Below, piece by piece: positions 1 through 5,433 of a DNA stretch of 6,830 nt; position 1 is the stretch's first letter, and each line of letters begins with the position of its first letter. Both the position numbers and the translations under genes were made by a program. A model generated the notes under the pieces. That model was given only the letters and a program-made list of their open reading frames with translations. It did no database searches and was not told the DNA's origin. The DNA is from Methanomassiliicoccales archaeon (GTDB taxonomy: Archaea; Thermoplasmatota; Thermoplasmata; Methanomassiliicoccales; JACIVX01): the NCBI GenBank assembly GCA_028682925.1, contig JAJRAG010000174.1, forward strand, positions 1-6,830. Reading direction: 5' to 3'.

Positions 1-153
1 CTGCTTCACAAGGAGACGGAGAAAGCGGAGTTCGTGGACGGCCGCCTGCTGATAACATTCGGGGGAAGTGAACGAAATGGAAGGGAAGGGAGAAAGGATA
101 AAAGAAGAAGCGAAGAGGATGAAGGATGCGCTGCTCTCGAAGGAGACGACTGA
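1..153 (+). CDS. C-terminal fragment of an unidentified protein, possibly Hsp20-like
   Basis: The reading frame starting at base 1 enters from outside the window, so the start is missing. Its first 21 codons (LLHKETEKAEFVDGRLLITF and on) are strongly G/C-ending like the other genes here, whereas the other two frames are not, so this frame is real at least to about base 60. The stretch VDGRLLITF has the look of the last beta strand of an Hsp20/alpha-crystallin domain (x-NG-x-L-x-[IV]-x-[LF]), but this is a weak resemblance over a short fragment. Beyond the G5 run at 61-65 the frame turns into basic, A-ending codons up to a TGA at 151-153, overlapping the next gene by about 80 bases. The true C terminus may therefore lie elsewhere: removing one G from the run would join this frame to the downstream gene. 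Confidence 0.45.
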   Translation: MLHKETEKAEFVDGRLLITFGGSERNGREGRKDKRRSEEDEGCAALEGDD

Positions 154-364
154 GCACGTCATGAAGGCCGGAACGGAGCTTTTCCTTGCGCTCGATTCGA
201 TCATCCCAGAATCCCGCATGCCCGCTGACGCAAGAAAGCACTATCTCGCGGCGAAAAGGGAGTTTCTCCTGATGATGAAATCGGTTATCGATGCTAATCT
301 CGAGGCGGTCGACAATTTGCAGGGGAGAGAGTCCTCTGGATTGAAGAAGATCGAGGTGAAGTGA
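77..364 (+). CDS. Small helical protein of unknown function
   Basis: This encodes about 95 residues. I do not recognise a named family. The sequence is charged and almost entirely helix-forming: a basic/acidic N-terminal segment (MEGKGERIKEEAKRMKDALL), then an amphipathic helical pair (around HVMKAGTELFLALDSIIP and ARKHYLAAKREFLLMMKSVIDANLEAVDNL) joined by a proline-containing turn, and a short polar tail ending KKIEVK. There is no signal peptide, membrane span or cysteine. The ATG at 77 is preferred because GGGGGAAGTGA just upstream can act as the ribosome binding site. A GTG at 68 would add three residues but sits directly against those purines. The gene overlaps the upstream partial gene in another frame, and it could instead be the C-terminal part of that protein if the G5 run hides a one-base frameshift. 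It looks soluble and cytoplasmic, and a helical accessory or oligomerisation role is only a guess. Confidence 0.7.
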   Translation: MEGKGERIKEEAKRMKDALLSKETTEHVMKAGTELFLALDSIIPESRMPADARKHYLAAKREFLLMMKSVIDANLEAVDNLQGRESSGLKKIEVK

Positions 365-483
365 ACTTTCTCGGCGACCTACAGCTTCGTCTTTGTCTTG
401 ACGCTATTGTTCGACTCGGATCGCGGAGGACGACCTTTTGTTGGGCAAATCCTTCAGCCCCTCGGTCTATTGAATCGTTAGTG

Positions 484-516
484 CTTTAGGTATGTATGGC
501 ATACTGCGCTAGAGGT
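484..516 (+). promoter_or_regulatory. Probable promoter and SD site of the ferredoxin-AOR operon
   Basis: The 159-base gap 365-523 holds no gene that I can see. Close to its right end, CTTTAGGTA (484-492) is a TATA-like box, which would put transcription start around 510. AGAGGT (511-516) is a good SD site seven bases before the ATG at 524 and decides that start. The TATA match is imperfect, so the SD call is firmer than the promoter call. Confidence 0.45.
490..504. repeat. Small inverted repeat GTATG-N5-CATAC
   Basis: The arms GTATG (490-494) and CATAC (500-504) are perfect inverted repeats around TATGG. They sit between the TATA-like box and the SD site, where a bound repressor would block initiation. 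Five-base arms can occur by chance, so an operator role is only possible. Confidence 0.25.
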
Positions 517-523
517 AGAGGAA

Positions 524-973
524 ATGGTCGCGGGTCTGGTCCCCTATCCCGAGAAATGCACCGGGTGTCGCTTCTGCGAATTGATATGTTCGTTAACACA
601 CGAGGGCTCGGTCAACAGGAAGAAGGCGCGCCTGAGGATCGTCAAGAAAGGCATAAGAAATGATATCCCGGTCGTATGCACTCAGTGTGTGGCCTGCGGA
701 GACGATTGTTGTGCCGAAGCATGTCCAGAGAATGCGATATCAATGGTAGGCGACATCCTTGTCGTGAGCGAGGAGATGTGCACGGGCTGCGGCATCTGTG
801 AGAAGACCTGCAAGTACGGAGTCATCCGAGTGGTAGAAGGAATCGCCCGCAAGTGTGACCTCTGCAGCGGCGATCCGGTCTGCGTTAAGTTCTGTCCACT
901 TGGAGCTCTTAAATATGAGGAACCGGGCGGAGAAAGGTATCTTGCGGTCCTCGCGATGTTGGGGGGGAAGTAG
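524..973 (+). CDS. Polyferredoxin (four [4Fe-4S] motifs), electron-transfer partner of the adjacent AOR enzyme
   Basis: A 149-residue iron-sulfur protein of the HycB/DmsB-like ferredoxin type. Four cysteine groups are visible: C12-x2-C15-x2-C18-x3-C22; C52-x2-C55 with C63-x3-C67-P; C86-x2-C89-x2-C92-x3-C96; and C111-x2-C114 with C120-x3-C124-P. In this fold the four groups exchange cysteines to bind four [4Fe-4S] clusters in a wire. C58 and C62 are extra cysteines next to the second group. There is no signal peptide or twin-arginine motif, so it acts in the cytoplasm. The start at 524 follows an AGAGGT ribosome site. It ends in a TAG directly abutting the ATG of the AOR gene, as expected for a coupled two-subunit enzyme. 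Small polyferredoxin subunits paired with AOR-type catalytic subunits are known (for example AorA with AorB, or BamC with BamB). Here it would carry electrons between the tungsten or molybdenum site and a soluble carrier. The partner assignment rests on gene order. Confidence 0.9.
   Translation: MVAGLVPYPEKCTGCRFCELICSLTHEGSVNRKKARLRIVKKGIRNDIPVVCTQCVACGDDCCAEACPENAISMVGDILVVSEEMCTGCGICEKTCKYGVIRVVEGIARKCDLCSGDPVCVKFCPLGALKYEEPGGERYLAVLAMLGGK
961..970 (+). promoter_or_regulatory. Purine-rich ribosome site inside the ferredoxin 3' end for the AOR gene
   Basis: GGGGGGGAAG precedes the AOR ATG at 974 by a few bases and lies within the last codons of the ferredoxin gene. It can pair partly with the archaeal anti-SD sequence. 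With the adjoining TAG-ATG it suggests AOR is translated by re-initiation after the ferredoxin. The run of seven G is also a place where sequencing or ribosome slippage could occur. Confidence 0.45.
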
Positions 974-2800
974 ATGCAGGCGTTGAGGGGCAAGCTTCTA
1001 TATGTCGACCTGACCGGAGGCAAGATAACAAAGGAAGACACCCCAGACAACCTCATCAGAGACTACCTTGGAGGAGAGGGGTTCGCCGTTAAGCTCTTCT
1101 GTGACGCGATGGACCCCAAGCTTGACGCATTCGATCCGAATAATGTGCTGGTGGTCTCGGCGGGCCTGTTCACCGGGAACGCGGTCCCGACAGCGGGCAA
1201 GACGGTTTTCGTTTCAAAATCACCTTTGACTGGCACGATCGCCGAATCGATCATGGGCGGAGCGATCGGAGCTGAGCTGAAGGCCGCTGGCTATGATGCT
1301 CTCGTAATCAAAGGCAGATCCAAATCGCCGAAGTATCTCTTCATTGAAGACGACGTTGTCGGACTGCTTGACGCCTCGAAGTATTGGGGTAGGTTCACAA
1401 GGGACGTGTCCGAGGGCATACAGAATGAAGCAGGCAGCGATGTGATCGTCGCGTGCATAGGGCCAGGTGGGGAGAAGCTAGTTAGATTTGCAGGGATCGA
1501 TTGTGAGGACAGACAGGCCGGCAGAGGAGGTCTGGGCGCGGTTATGGGGTCAAAGAACCTGAAGGCTCTCGCGGTCAGGGGTACAAGGGACATCGGTGTC
1601 GCCGACCCGAAGAGACTAGCCTCCATCTCGCTCACCTGGCAAGGGATAATGGAAAAGAGCAACGCCTTCAACGAGGACACGAAGTACGGCAGTGGGGAAT
1701 TCCTCGGCTGGATGAATTCGGAGCGCGGAGTGTTTCCGACCAGGAACTGGAATGACAGTGTCTTCGAGGAGAGGGCGAAAATCGACCCCTATTACTGGGC
1801 CCCAAGATATGGGGTCAAGAACAAAGGATGTTTCGCATGCACGAAGGCATGCGGGAAGCTTTTCGTCGTAGATGATGGTCCATACGCTGGAACGGTCCTA
1901 GATGGCATAGAATACGAAACGTTGTATTCCCTTGGCTCCCAATGCGGAAACCCTGACATCGAGGCGCTTGCGAAGGCTAACGAGGTCTGCGACTTGTATG
2001 GGATAGACACGATATCGACGGGAGTCGTGATAGGGTTCGTGATGGAGCTTGTGGAGAGGGGCATACTGAATCCTGATGATATCGGCGTGGACTGCAGGTT
2101 CACGAACCCGGACGCGGTTCCGAAGATGGCCGAGCTCATCGGCATGAGGAAGGGAATGGGCAAGCTGTTCGGCGAAGGAGTGGCCAGGATTTCGAAGGAG
2201 ATACTGCAGGGTTCAGAGAACTTTGCGATCCATGTGAAAGGCATGGAGCCCCCAGCATACGATGTCCGCGGCATGAAGGGTCTGGGTCTTGGATTCATGA
2301 CCTCGCCCAGAGGTGCATGCCACCTTCGATCCGGGTTCTATGCGCTCGATCTCACAGGCAAATTCTGGAGGATTTCGGATGTTGACCGATTCTCTCCGAG
2401 CGGCAAGGGAGAACAGGTCAAATTGATGGAAGACTTCATGACAGTCTACGATTGTCTTGGCATGTGCAAGTTTCAACGCGGATTCTTCAAGTTGGAGGGT
2501 CTGATGGAGTTGCTCGACGCTGTGGTAGGAGTCTCCTTTACAGAGGATGATCTTCTGCTTGTGGGGGAAAGAATCAACAATCTGAAGCAGCTCTTCAACC
2601 TGGACGCAGGGATCAGAAGAAAGGATTCCTACCTGCCGAAGAGGATCACCCAGGAACCGATAAAGTCCGGGGTCTCCAAAGGAGCATTGCTCACCGAGAC
2701 AGAGATGATAGGCATGCTGGACGACTACTACAAAGCAAGGAGATGGGACAGAGAGGGGCGCCCTGTGCAAAGCAAACTGGCACAGCTCGGCTTGGTATAG
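974..2800 (+). CDS. Aldehyde:ferredoxin oxidoreductase family tungsten/molybdopterin enzyme
   Basis: The 608 residues match the usual length of the AOR family, whose members bind a bis-pyranopterin tungsten (sometimes molybdenum) cofactor and one [4Fe-4S] cluster, typically oxidising aldehydes to acids with ferredoxin as acceptor. The N-terminal domain (about 1-205) shows the cofactor-binding signatures SKSPLTG (81-87), the glycine-rich stretch 95-114, and AGRGGLGAVMGSKNLKAL (182-199). The cluster ligands are C286-x2-C289-x3-C293 and, far downstream, a cysteine in DCLGMCKF, where C498 fits the family position and C494 is an extra one. Likely active-site acids lie in EYET (E313/E315), and H450 in RGACHL corresponds to the conserved catalytic-site histidine. 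There is no signal peptide, so it is cytoplasmic. It is translated immediately after, and in frame with, a four-cluster ferredoxin, which argues for a heteromeric AorAB- or BamBC-like enzyme rather than the ferredoxin-independent homodimer type. The physiological substrate cannot be read from the sequence. Confidence 0.93.
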   Translation: MQALRGKLLYVDLTGGKITKEDTPDNLIRDYLGGEGFAVKLFCDAMDPKLDAFDPNNVLVVSAGLFTGNAVPTAGKTVFVSKSPLTGTIAESIMGGAIGAELKAAGYDALVIKGRSKSPKYLFIEDDVVGLLDASKYWGRFTRDVSEGIQNEAGSDVIVACIGPGGEKLVRFAGIDCEDRQAGRGGLGAVMGSKNLKALAVRGTRDIGVADPKRLASISLTWQGIMEKSNAFNEDTKYGSGEFLGWMNSERGVFPTRNWNDSVFEERAKIDPYYWAPRYGVKNKGCFACTKACGKLFVVDDGPYAGTVLDGIEYETLYSLGSQCGNPDIEALAKANEVCDLYGIDTISTGVVIGFVMELVERGILNPDDIGVDCRFTNPDAVPKMAELIGMRKGMGKLFGEGVARISKEILQGSENFAIHVKGMEPPAYDVRGMKGLGLGFMTSPRGACHLRSGFYALDLTGKFWRISDVDRFSPSGKGEQVKLMEDFMTVYDCLGMCKFQRGFFKLEGLMELLDAVVGVSFTEDDLLLVGERINNLKQLFNLDAGIRRKDSYLPKRITQEPIKSGVSKGALLTETEMIGMLDDYYKARRWDREGRPVQSKLAQLGLV

Positions 2801-2812
2801 GCAAGACTGTGT

Positions 2813-3373
2813 TTAGCCCCATTGATCATAGCATTCAATACAGAGCATCTGGCCTTCTTTTGAGCGAAGCTCGCTCGAGAACGCTCCGCAGTTTTCACAG
2901 TATCCGGAAGCTATCCTGGATCCAATACCAGCGGTCGAGCCCGGTCCCTTGATCTTCGCCCATTCCCTCGTTATTTCGATGAGGGACGGCGAGATTCTCA
3001 GAATGTCGTTCTCGGTGAGAATGCCTATGAGGTGCCCCTCGAAGACGACCGGTAACCTCCTCATCTTCAACGAGGACATTCTCCTGGCCGCTTCCGCCAC
3101 GCTCTCATTCGGACCCACGGTCACCAACGGTGCGGACATGACTTCTTTTACCTTCACCTTCGAGGGCGCTTTACCTTCCGCGACGACCTTGTCCACGAGG
3201 TCCCTCTCGGTAAGAATCCCTATCGGGGTGTCGTCCTCGACGATGACAAGGCTCCCGACATGCTCCGCCTTCATCGTCTTTGCGGCCTGATGGACAGTCG
3301 TTTCAGGTTTCGCAATGATAGGGAATTTCGTCATAACCTCTTCGACATAGATGTCGGATACCCTCTCTTTCAT
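2813..3373 (-). CDS. Tandem CBS-domain protein with C-terminal zinc ribbon
   Basis: A 186-residue cytoplasmic protein. CBS domain 1 spans about residues 10-66 and contains GILTERDL. CBS domain 2 spans about 74-130 and contains GILTENDIL. Paired CBS domains form a Bateman module that commonly binds AMP, ATP or S-adenosylmethionine and acts as an energy or metabolite sensor. After a short linker, C159-x2-C162 and C178-x2-C181 form a rubredoxin-like zinc ribbon, a combination known in archaeal CBS proteins, where metal or nucleic-acid binding has been suggested. The ATG at 3373 has no clear SD, but a TATA-like box about 25 bases upstream suggests a leaderless mRNA. The gene is convergent with the AOR gene (12-base gap) and divergent from the AMMECR1 gene. 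Its regulatory target is unknown; neither neighbour proves a link. Confidence 0.92.
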   Translation of the reverse strand: MKERVSDIYVEEVMTKFPIIAKPETTVHQAAKTMKAEHVGSLVIVEDDTPIGILTERDLVDKVVAEGKAPSKVKVKEVMSAPLVTVGPNESVAEAARRMSSLKMRRLPVVFEGHLIGILTENDILRISPSLIEITREWAKIKGPGSTAGIGSRIASGYCENCGAFSSELRSKEGQMLCIECYDQWG

Positions 3374-3397
3374 CGAACTTACTATTGATGCTAGGGG

Positions 3398-3411
3398 TAT
3401 AGAATCCTTTT
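3398..3411 (-). promoter_or_regulatory. Promoter of the CBS/zinc-ribbon gene (leaderless)
   Basis: Read on the minus strand, AAAAGGATTCTATA provides a purine-rich BRE-like segment followed by a TATA-like TTCTATA (3404-3398). Counting about 25 bases from its centre puts transcription start at or within a few bases of the ATG (3373). That matches the absence of an SD and suggests a leaderless transcript. Confidence 0.5.
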
Positions 3412-3421
3412 GAGTTTGACA

Positions 3422-3440
3422 TCACATAATGACGATGTGA
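3422..3440. repeat. Inverted repeat TCACAT-N7-ATGTGA, candidate operator
   Basis: Perfect six-base arms TCACAT (3422-3427) and ATGTGA (3435-3440) flank a seven-base spacer. A third copy of the half site, TCACAT, lies at 3470-3475, overlapping TGATCA (3467-3472). The palindrome sits about 11 bases upstream of the BRE/TATA of the minus-strand CBS gene, a position used by archaeal activators, and between two divergent promoters. It is a candidate binding site for a dimeric regulator; none is encoded in this window. Confidence 0.4.
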
Positions 3441-3479
3441 CTTTGATATTGCCACCGTTTTCCATCTGATCACATTTGT

Positions 3480-3496
3480 CTCCGGGTCCTCCGGAG
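3480..3496. repeat. Inverted repeat CTCCGG-N5-CCGGAG
   Basis: Perfect six-base GC-rich arms (3480-3485 and 3491-3496) flank a five-base loop, about 17 bases upstream of the TATA-like box of the rightward AMMECR1 promoter. Because it lies upstream of that predicted transcript and has no T-tract, an operator is more plausible than a terminator or mRNA hairpin. Confidence 0.35.
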
Positions 3497-3512
3497 TGTC
3501 GACCATACACAA

Positions 3513-3522
3513 GAGATAAATG
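3513..3522 (+). promoter_or_regulatory. Promoter of the AMMECR1-pyrC-YkgJ operon
   Basis: GAGATAAATG is a TATA-like box whose centre is about 30 bases before the GTG start at 3549. Transcription would begin around 3542-3545, giving an almost leaderless mRNA, in keeping with the lack of a convincing SD upstream of the start. There is no other promoter-like gap before the genes at 4159 and 5399. Confidence 0.45.
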
Positions 3523-3548
3523 CAACCAAGAAAATCGCTTAGGCTAGG

Positions 3549-4154
3549 GTGAGAGAGAACTTGAAGAAAAGCGAGGGAGAGCTGGCAGTCCATGTGGCAA
3601 GGCGAACGGTCGACGCAGAGGCGAAGCACGAGAGTGCTGGAAAGGTGAATCTTCCTCAGATCTTCAAAGAGAAGAGAGGGGTGTTCGTGACTCTGAGCGA
3701 TTATCCTTCCCATGATCTTCGGGGGTGCATTGGCTACCCTGAGCCTGTCCATTCTCTCGGAAGCGCGATACTCTTGTCCGCCCAGGCCGCATGTCATGAT
3801 CCCAGGTTCCCGCCCCTTAGAGCGGACGAGCTGGACCACATCACGGTCGAGGTGAGCATCCTGACGCCGCCCGGGGAGATCGAGTGTGATGATAGGACTA
3901 AACTGCCTGAACTGGTCAAGGTGGGCGAGGACGGTCTCATAGCCGAGAAGGGTCCGTTCAGAGGCCTTCTTCTCCCCCAGGTCCCTGTTGAATGGGAATG
4001 GGAAGCCGAGACCTTTCTCGGTCAGACATGCATTAAGTCAGGCCTGAGTCCAGATTCGTGGTTGGACAAGGACGTGAAATTGTACAAGTTCCAAGCCGAG
4101 ATTTTCACCGAAGAGAAACCAAGAGGTCGCGTGGTCGAGAAGACACTGAAGTGA
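3549..4154 (+). CDS. AMMECR1-domain protein
   Basis: The 201 residues cover one complete AMMECR1 domain. The invariant family motif LRGCIG is at residues 57-62, preceded by the typical GVFVTL strand and followed by a segment rich in conserved AA-x-xDPRFPPL-type residues (here AACHDPRFPPLRADEL) and by VEVSILTPP. The GTG at 3549 is the first possible start, since a TAG closes the frame just upstream (3540-3542). It places the usual N-terminal helix (ELAVHVARRTVDAEA) correctly. The biochemical function of the family is not established. In many prokaryotes AMMECR1 is encoded with MEMO and a radical SAM protein, but neither is present here. The protein is soluble. It is first in a probable operon, its TGA lying four bases before the ATG of the dihydroorotase gene, which hints at shared expression rather than a proven shared pathway. 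Confidence 0.92.
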   Translation: MRENLKKSEGELAVHVARRTVDAEAKHESAGKVNLPQIFKEKRGVFVTLSDYPSHDLRGCIGYPEPVHSLGSAILLSAQAACHDPRFPPLRADELDHITVEVSILTPPGEIECDDRTKLPELVKVGEDGLIAEKGPFRGLLLPQVPVEWEWEAETFLGQTCIKSGLSPDSWLDKDVKLYKFQAEIFTEEKPRGRVVEKTLK

Positions 4155-4158
4155 TAGC

Positions 4159-5433
4159 ATGGATCTGGTTGTGGAGGGTAGAGCTTACATTCGAGGAAAA
4201 CTGGCCCCATGGTGCATTGGCATCGAGGGTGGAAGGATCAGAGCGACGAAGAAGCTGCTGAAGGGTGACGAACACTTGGATTTCGGCGACATGCTCATTC
4301 TGCCAGCGGCGATTGATTCTCACGTGCATTTCAGAGACCCTGGGCTCACGAAGAAGGAGGACTTCAATACAGGGACTATCTCTGCGGCCTTCGGAGGTGT
4401 TTCTTGTGTTCTTGACATGCCGAACACGATTCCGCCGACGCTCACTCCGATATCCCTGGCAGACAAGGTGAATGCCATCGCCGGGAAGGCGTGGGTGGAT
4501 TATGGATTAATTGGCGGGTGCTCTCCGCGAGCAGATCCAGCTGCAATATCCAAAGCGGTCATAGCGTACAAGCTTTACATGGCTTCGACCACTGGCAACC
4601 TACTTGTTACGAGCGACGCCGACATTTCCAGAATCCTTTCATCCATAGCTGTCACTGGAAAAGTGCTGTGCGTGCATGCCGAGGACGAGAATATGATTCG
4701 GAATCTCCCAGAGAAGACGCTTGACGATCACGACAAGAACAGACCTGGTGCCGCCGAGTCCTCCGCCATAATGAGGCTCTCCAAATTGCCGGGCGCAGGC
4801 AGAATCCACATCTGTCATGTTGCGTCGAATGAGGCAGTCGGCATGCTCGAGGGAATGCCTTTCACGAAGGAGGTCACCCCACACAATCTTCTGCTCGACA
4901 AGAACTCAAAGTTGAAATCCTATGGAAAAGTGAACCCCCCGCTGAGGGACAGGGGCGAGAGGGAGGCAGTGTTCAAAGCGTTCCAAGAAGGCAAGATCGA
5001 TGTTCTGGCATCAGATCACGCTCCGCACACGATCGAGGAGAAGGAGCAGGAATTCTCTGAAGCTCCATCCGGCATTCCTGGCGTCGAGACGAGTCTGCCG
5101 TTGATGTTGGCTCTCGTCAAGAAGGACCGCCTGGGATTGGATGTTCTCCTGAGGACAGCTTGTGAACGGCCAGCTGAGATTTTCGGGATCAACAAAGGGA
5201 AGATTGAGGTAGGTAGGGACGCAGATCTGATCATCGTGGACGGGACCTCTATGAAGAAGATTGCGACGAAGAATCTCCACAGCAAATGTGGATGGACTCC
5301 GTTCGATGGTTGGGATGCCATCTTCCCTCATGCGACCTTTGTCCGTGGCGTGAAAGTCGTGGAGGAGAACGGGTTGGTCGGAGAGCGGGTTGGAAGGGAT
5401 GTTGTTGCTGGGAAGCATCCGATCGCAGGTTGA
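4159..5433 (+). CDS. pyrC: Dihydroorotase
   Basis: Catalyses reversible cyclisation of N-carbamoyl-L-aspartate to dihydroorotate, the third step of de novo pyrimidine synthesis, in the cytoplasm. The 424-residue length and motifs fit the class I amidohydrolase type. Metal ligands are H55 and H57 (DSHVHFRDPG), the carbamylated lysine K138 (in AYKLYMAST), H173 (VHAEDE), H220 (CHVAS) and the catalytic D286 (ASDHAPHT). MPNT after the first histidines and a C-terminal segment SKCGWTPFDGW are also typical. Allantoinase and hydantoinase are relatives, but HFRDPG with SDHAPHT, and the K-x-[YF]-M context, favour dihydroorotase. It begins four bases after the AMMECR1 stop and its last 35 bases overlap the next gene, so it is the middle gene of a compact operon. 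No other pyrimidine gene is visible nearby. Confidence 0.93.
   Translation: MDLVVEGRAYIRGKLAPWCIGIEGGRIRATKKLLKGDEHLDFGDMLILPAAIDSHVHFRDPGLTKKEDFNTGTISAAFGGVSCVLDMPNTIPPTLTPISLADKVNAIAGKAWVDYGLIGGCSPRADPAAISKAVIAYKLYMASTTGNLLVTSDADISRILSSIAVTGKVLCVHAEDENMIRNLPEKTLDDHDKNRPGAAESSAIMRLSKLPGAGRIHICHVASNEAVGMLEGMPFTKEVTPHNLLLDKNSKLKSYGKVNPPLRDRGEREAVFKAFQEGKIDVLASDHAPHTIEEKEQEFSEAPSGIPGVETSLPLMLALVKKDRLGLDVLLRTACERPAEIFGINKGKIEVGRDADLIIVDGTSMKKIATKNLHSKCGWTPFDGWDAIFPHATFVRGVKVVEENGLVGERVGRDVVAGKHPIAG

Noticed and set aside
3..71. Upstream gene ending in the third frame at TGA 69-71, giving a neat GTGA overlap with a GTG start at 68
   Set aside because: Codons in that frame end mainly in A or T and the peptide is a glycine/arginine-rich shadow, while the first frame has the genome-like third-position bias.
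390..440. TTCGACTC at 409-416 resembling a tRNA T-loop
   Set aside because: The flanking bases do not form the T stem, and no matching acceptor, D or anticodon arms can be found around it.
2213..2770. Open frame of 185 codons on the minus strand inside the AOR gene
   Set aside because: The opposite strand encodes conserved AOR motifs (RGACHL, DCLGMCKF) throughout; the frame is a shadow.
3303..3839. Open frame of 178 codons on the minus strand across the divergent intergenic region
   Set aside because: It lies opposite the well-supported AMMECR1 gene and overlaps the CBS gene start; its translation has no family motif and its codon bias is not that of the real genes.
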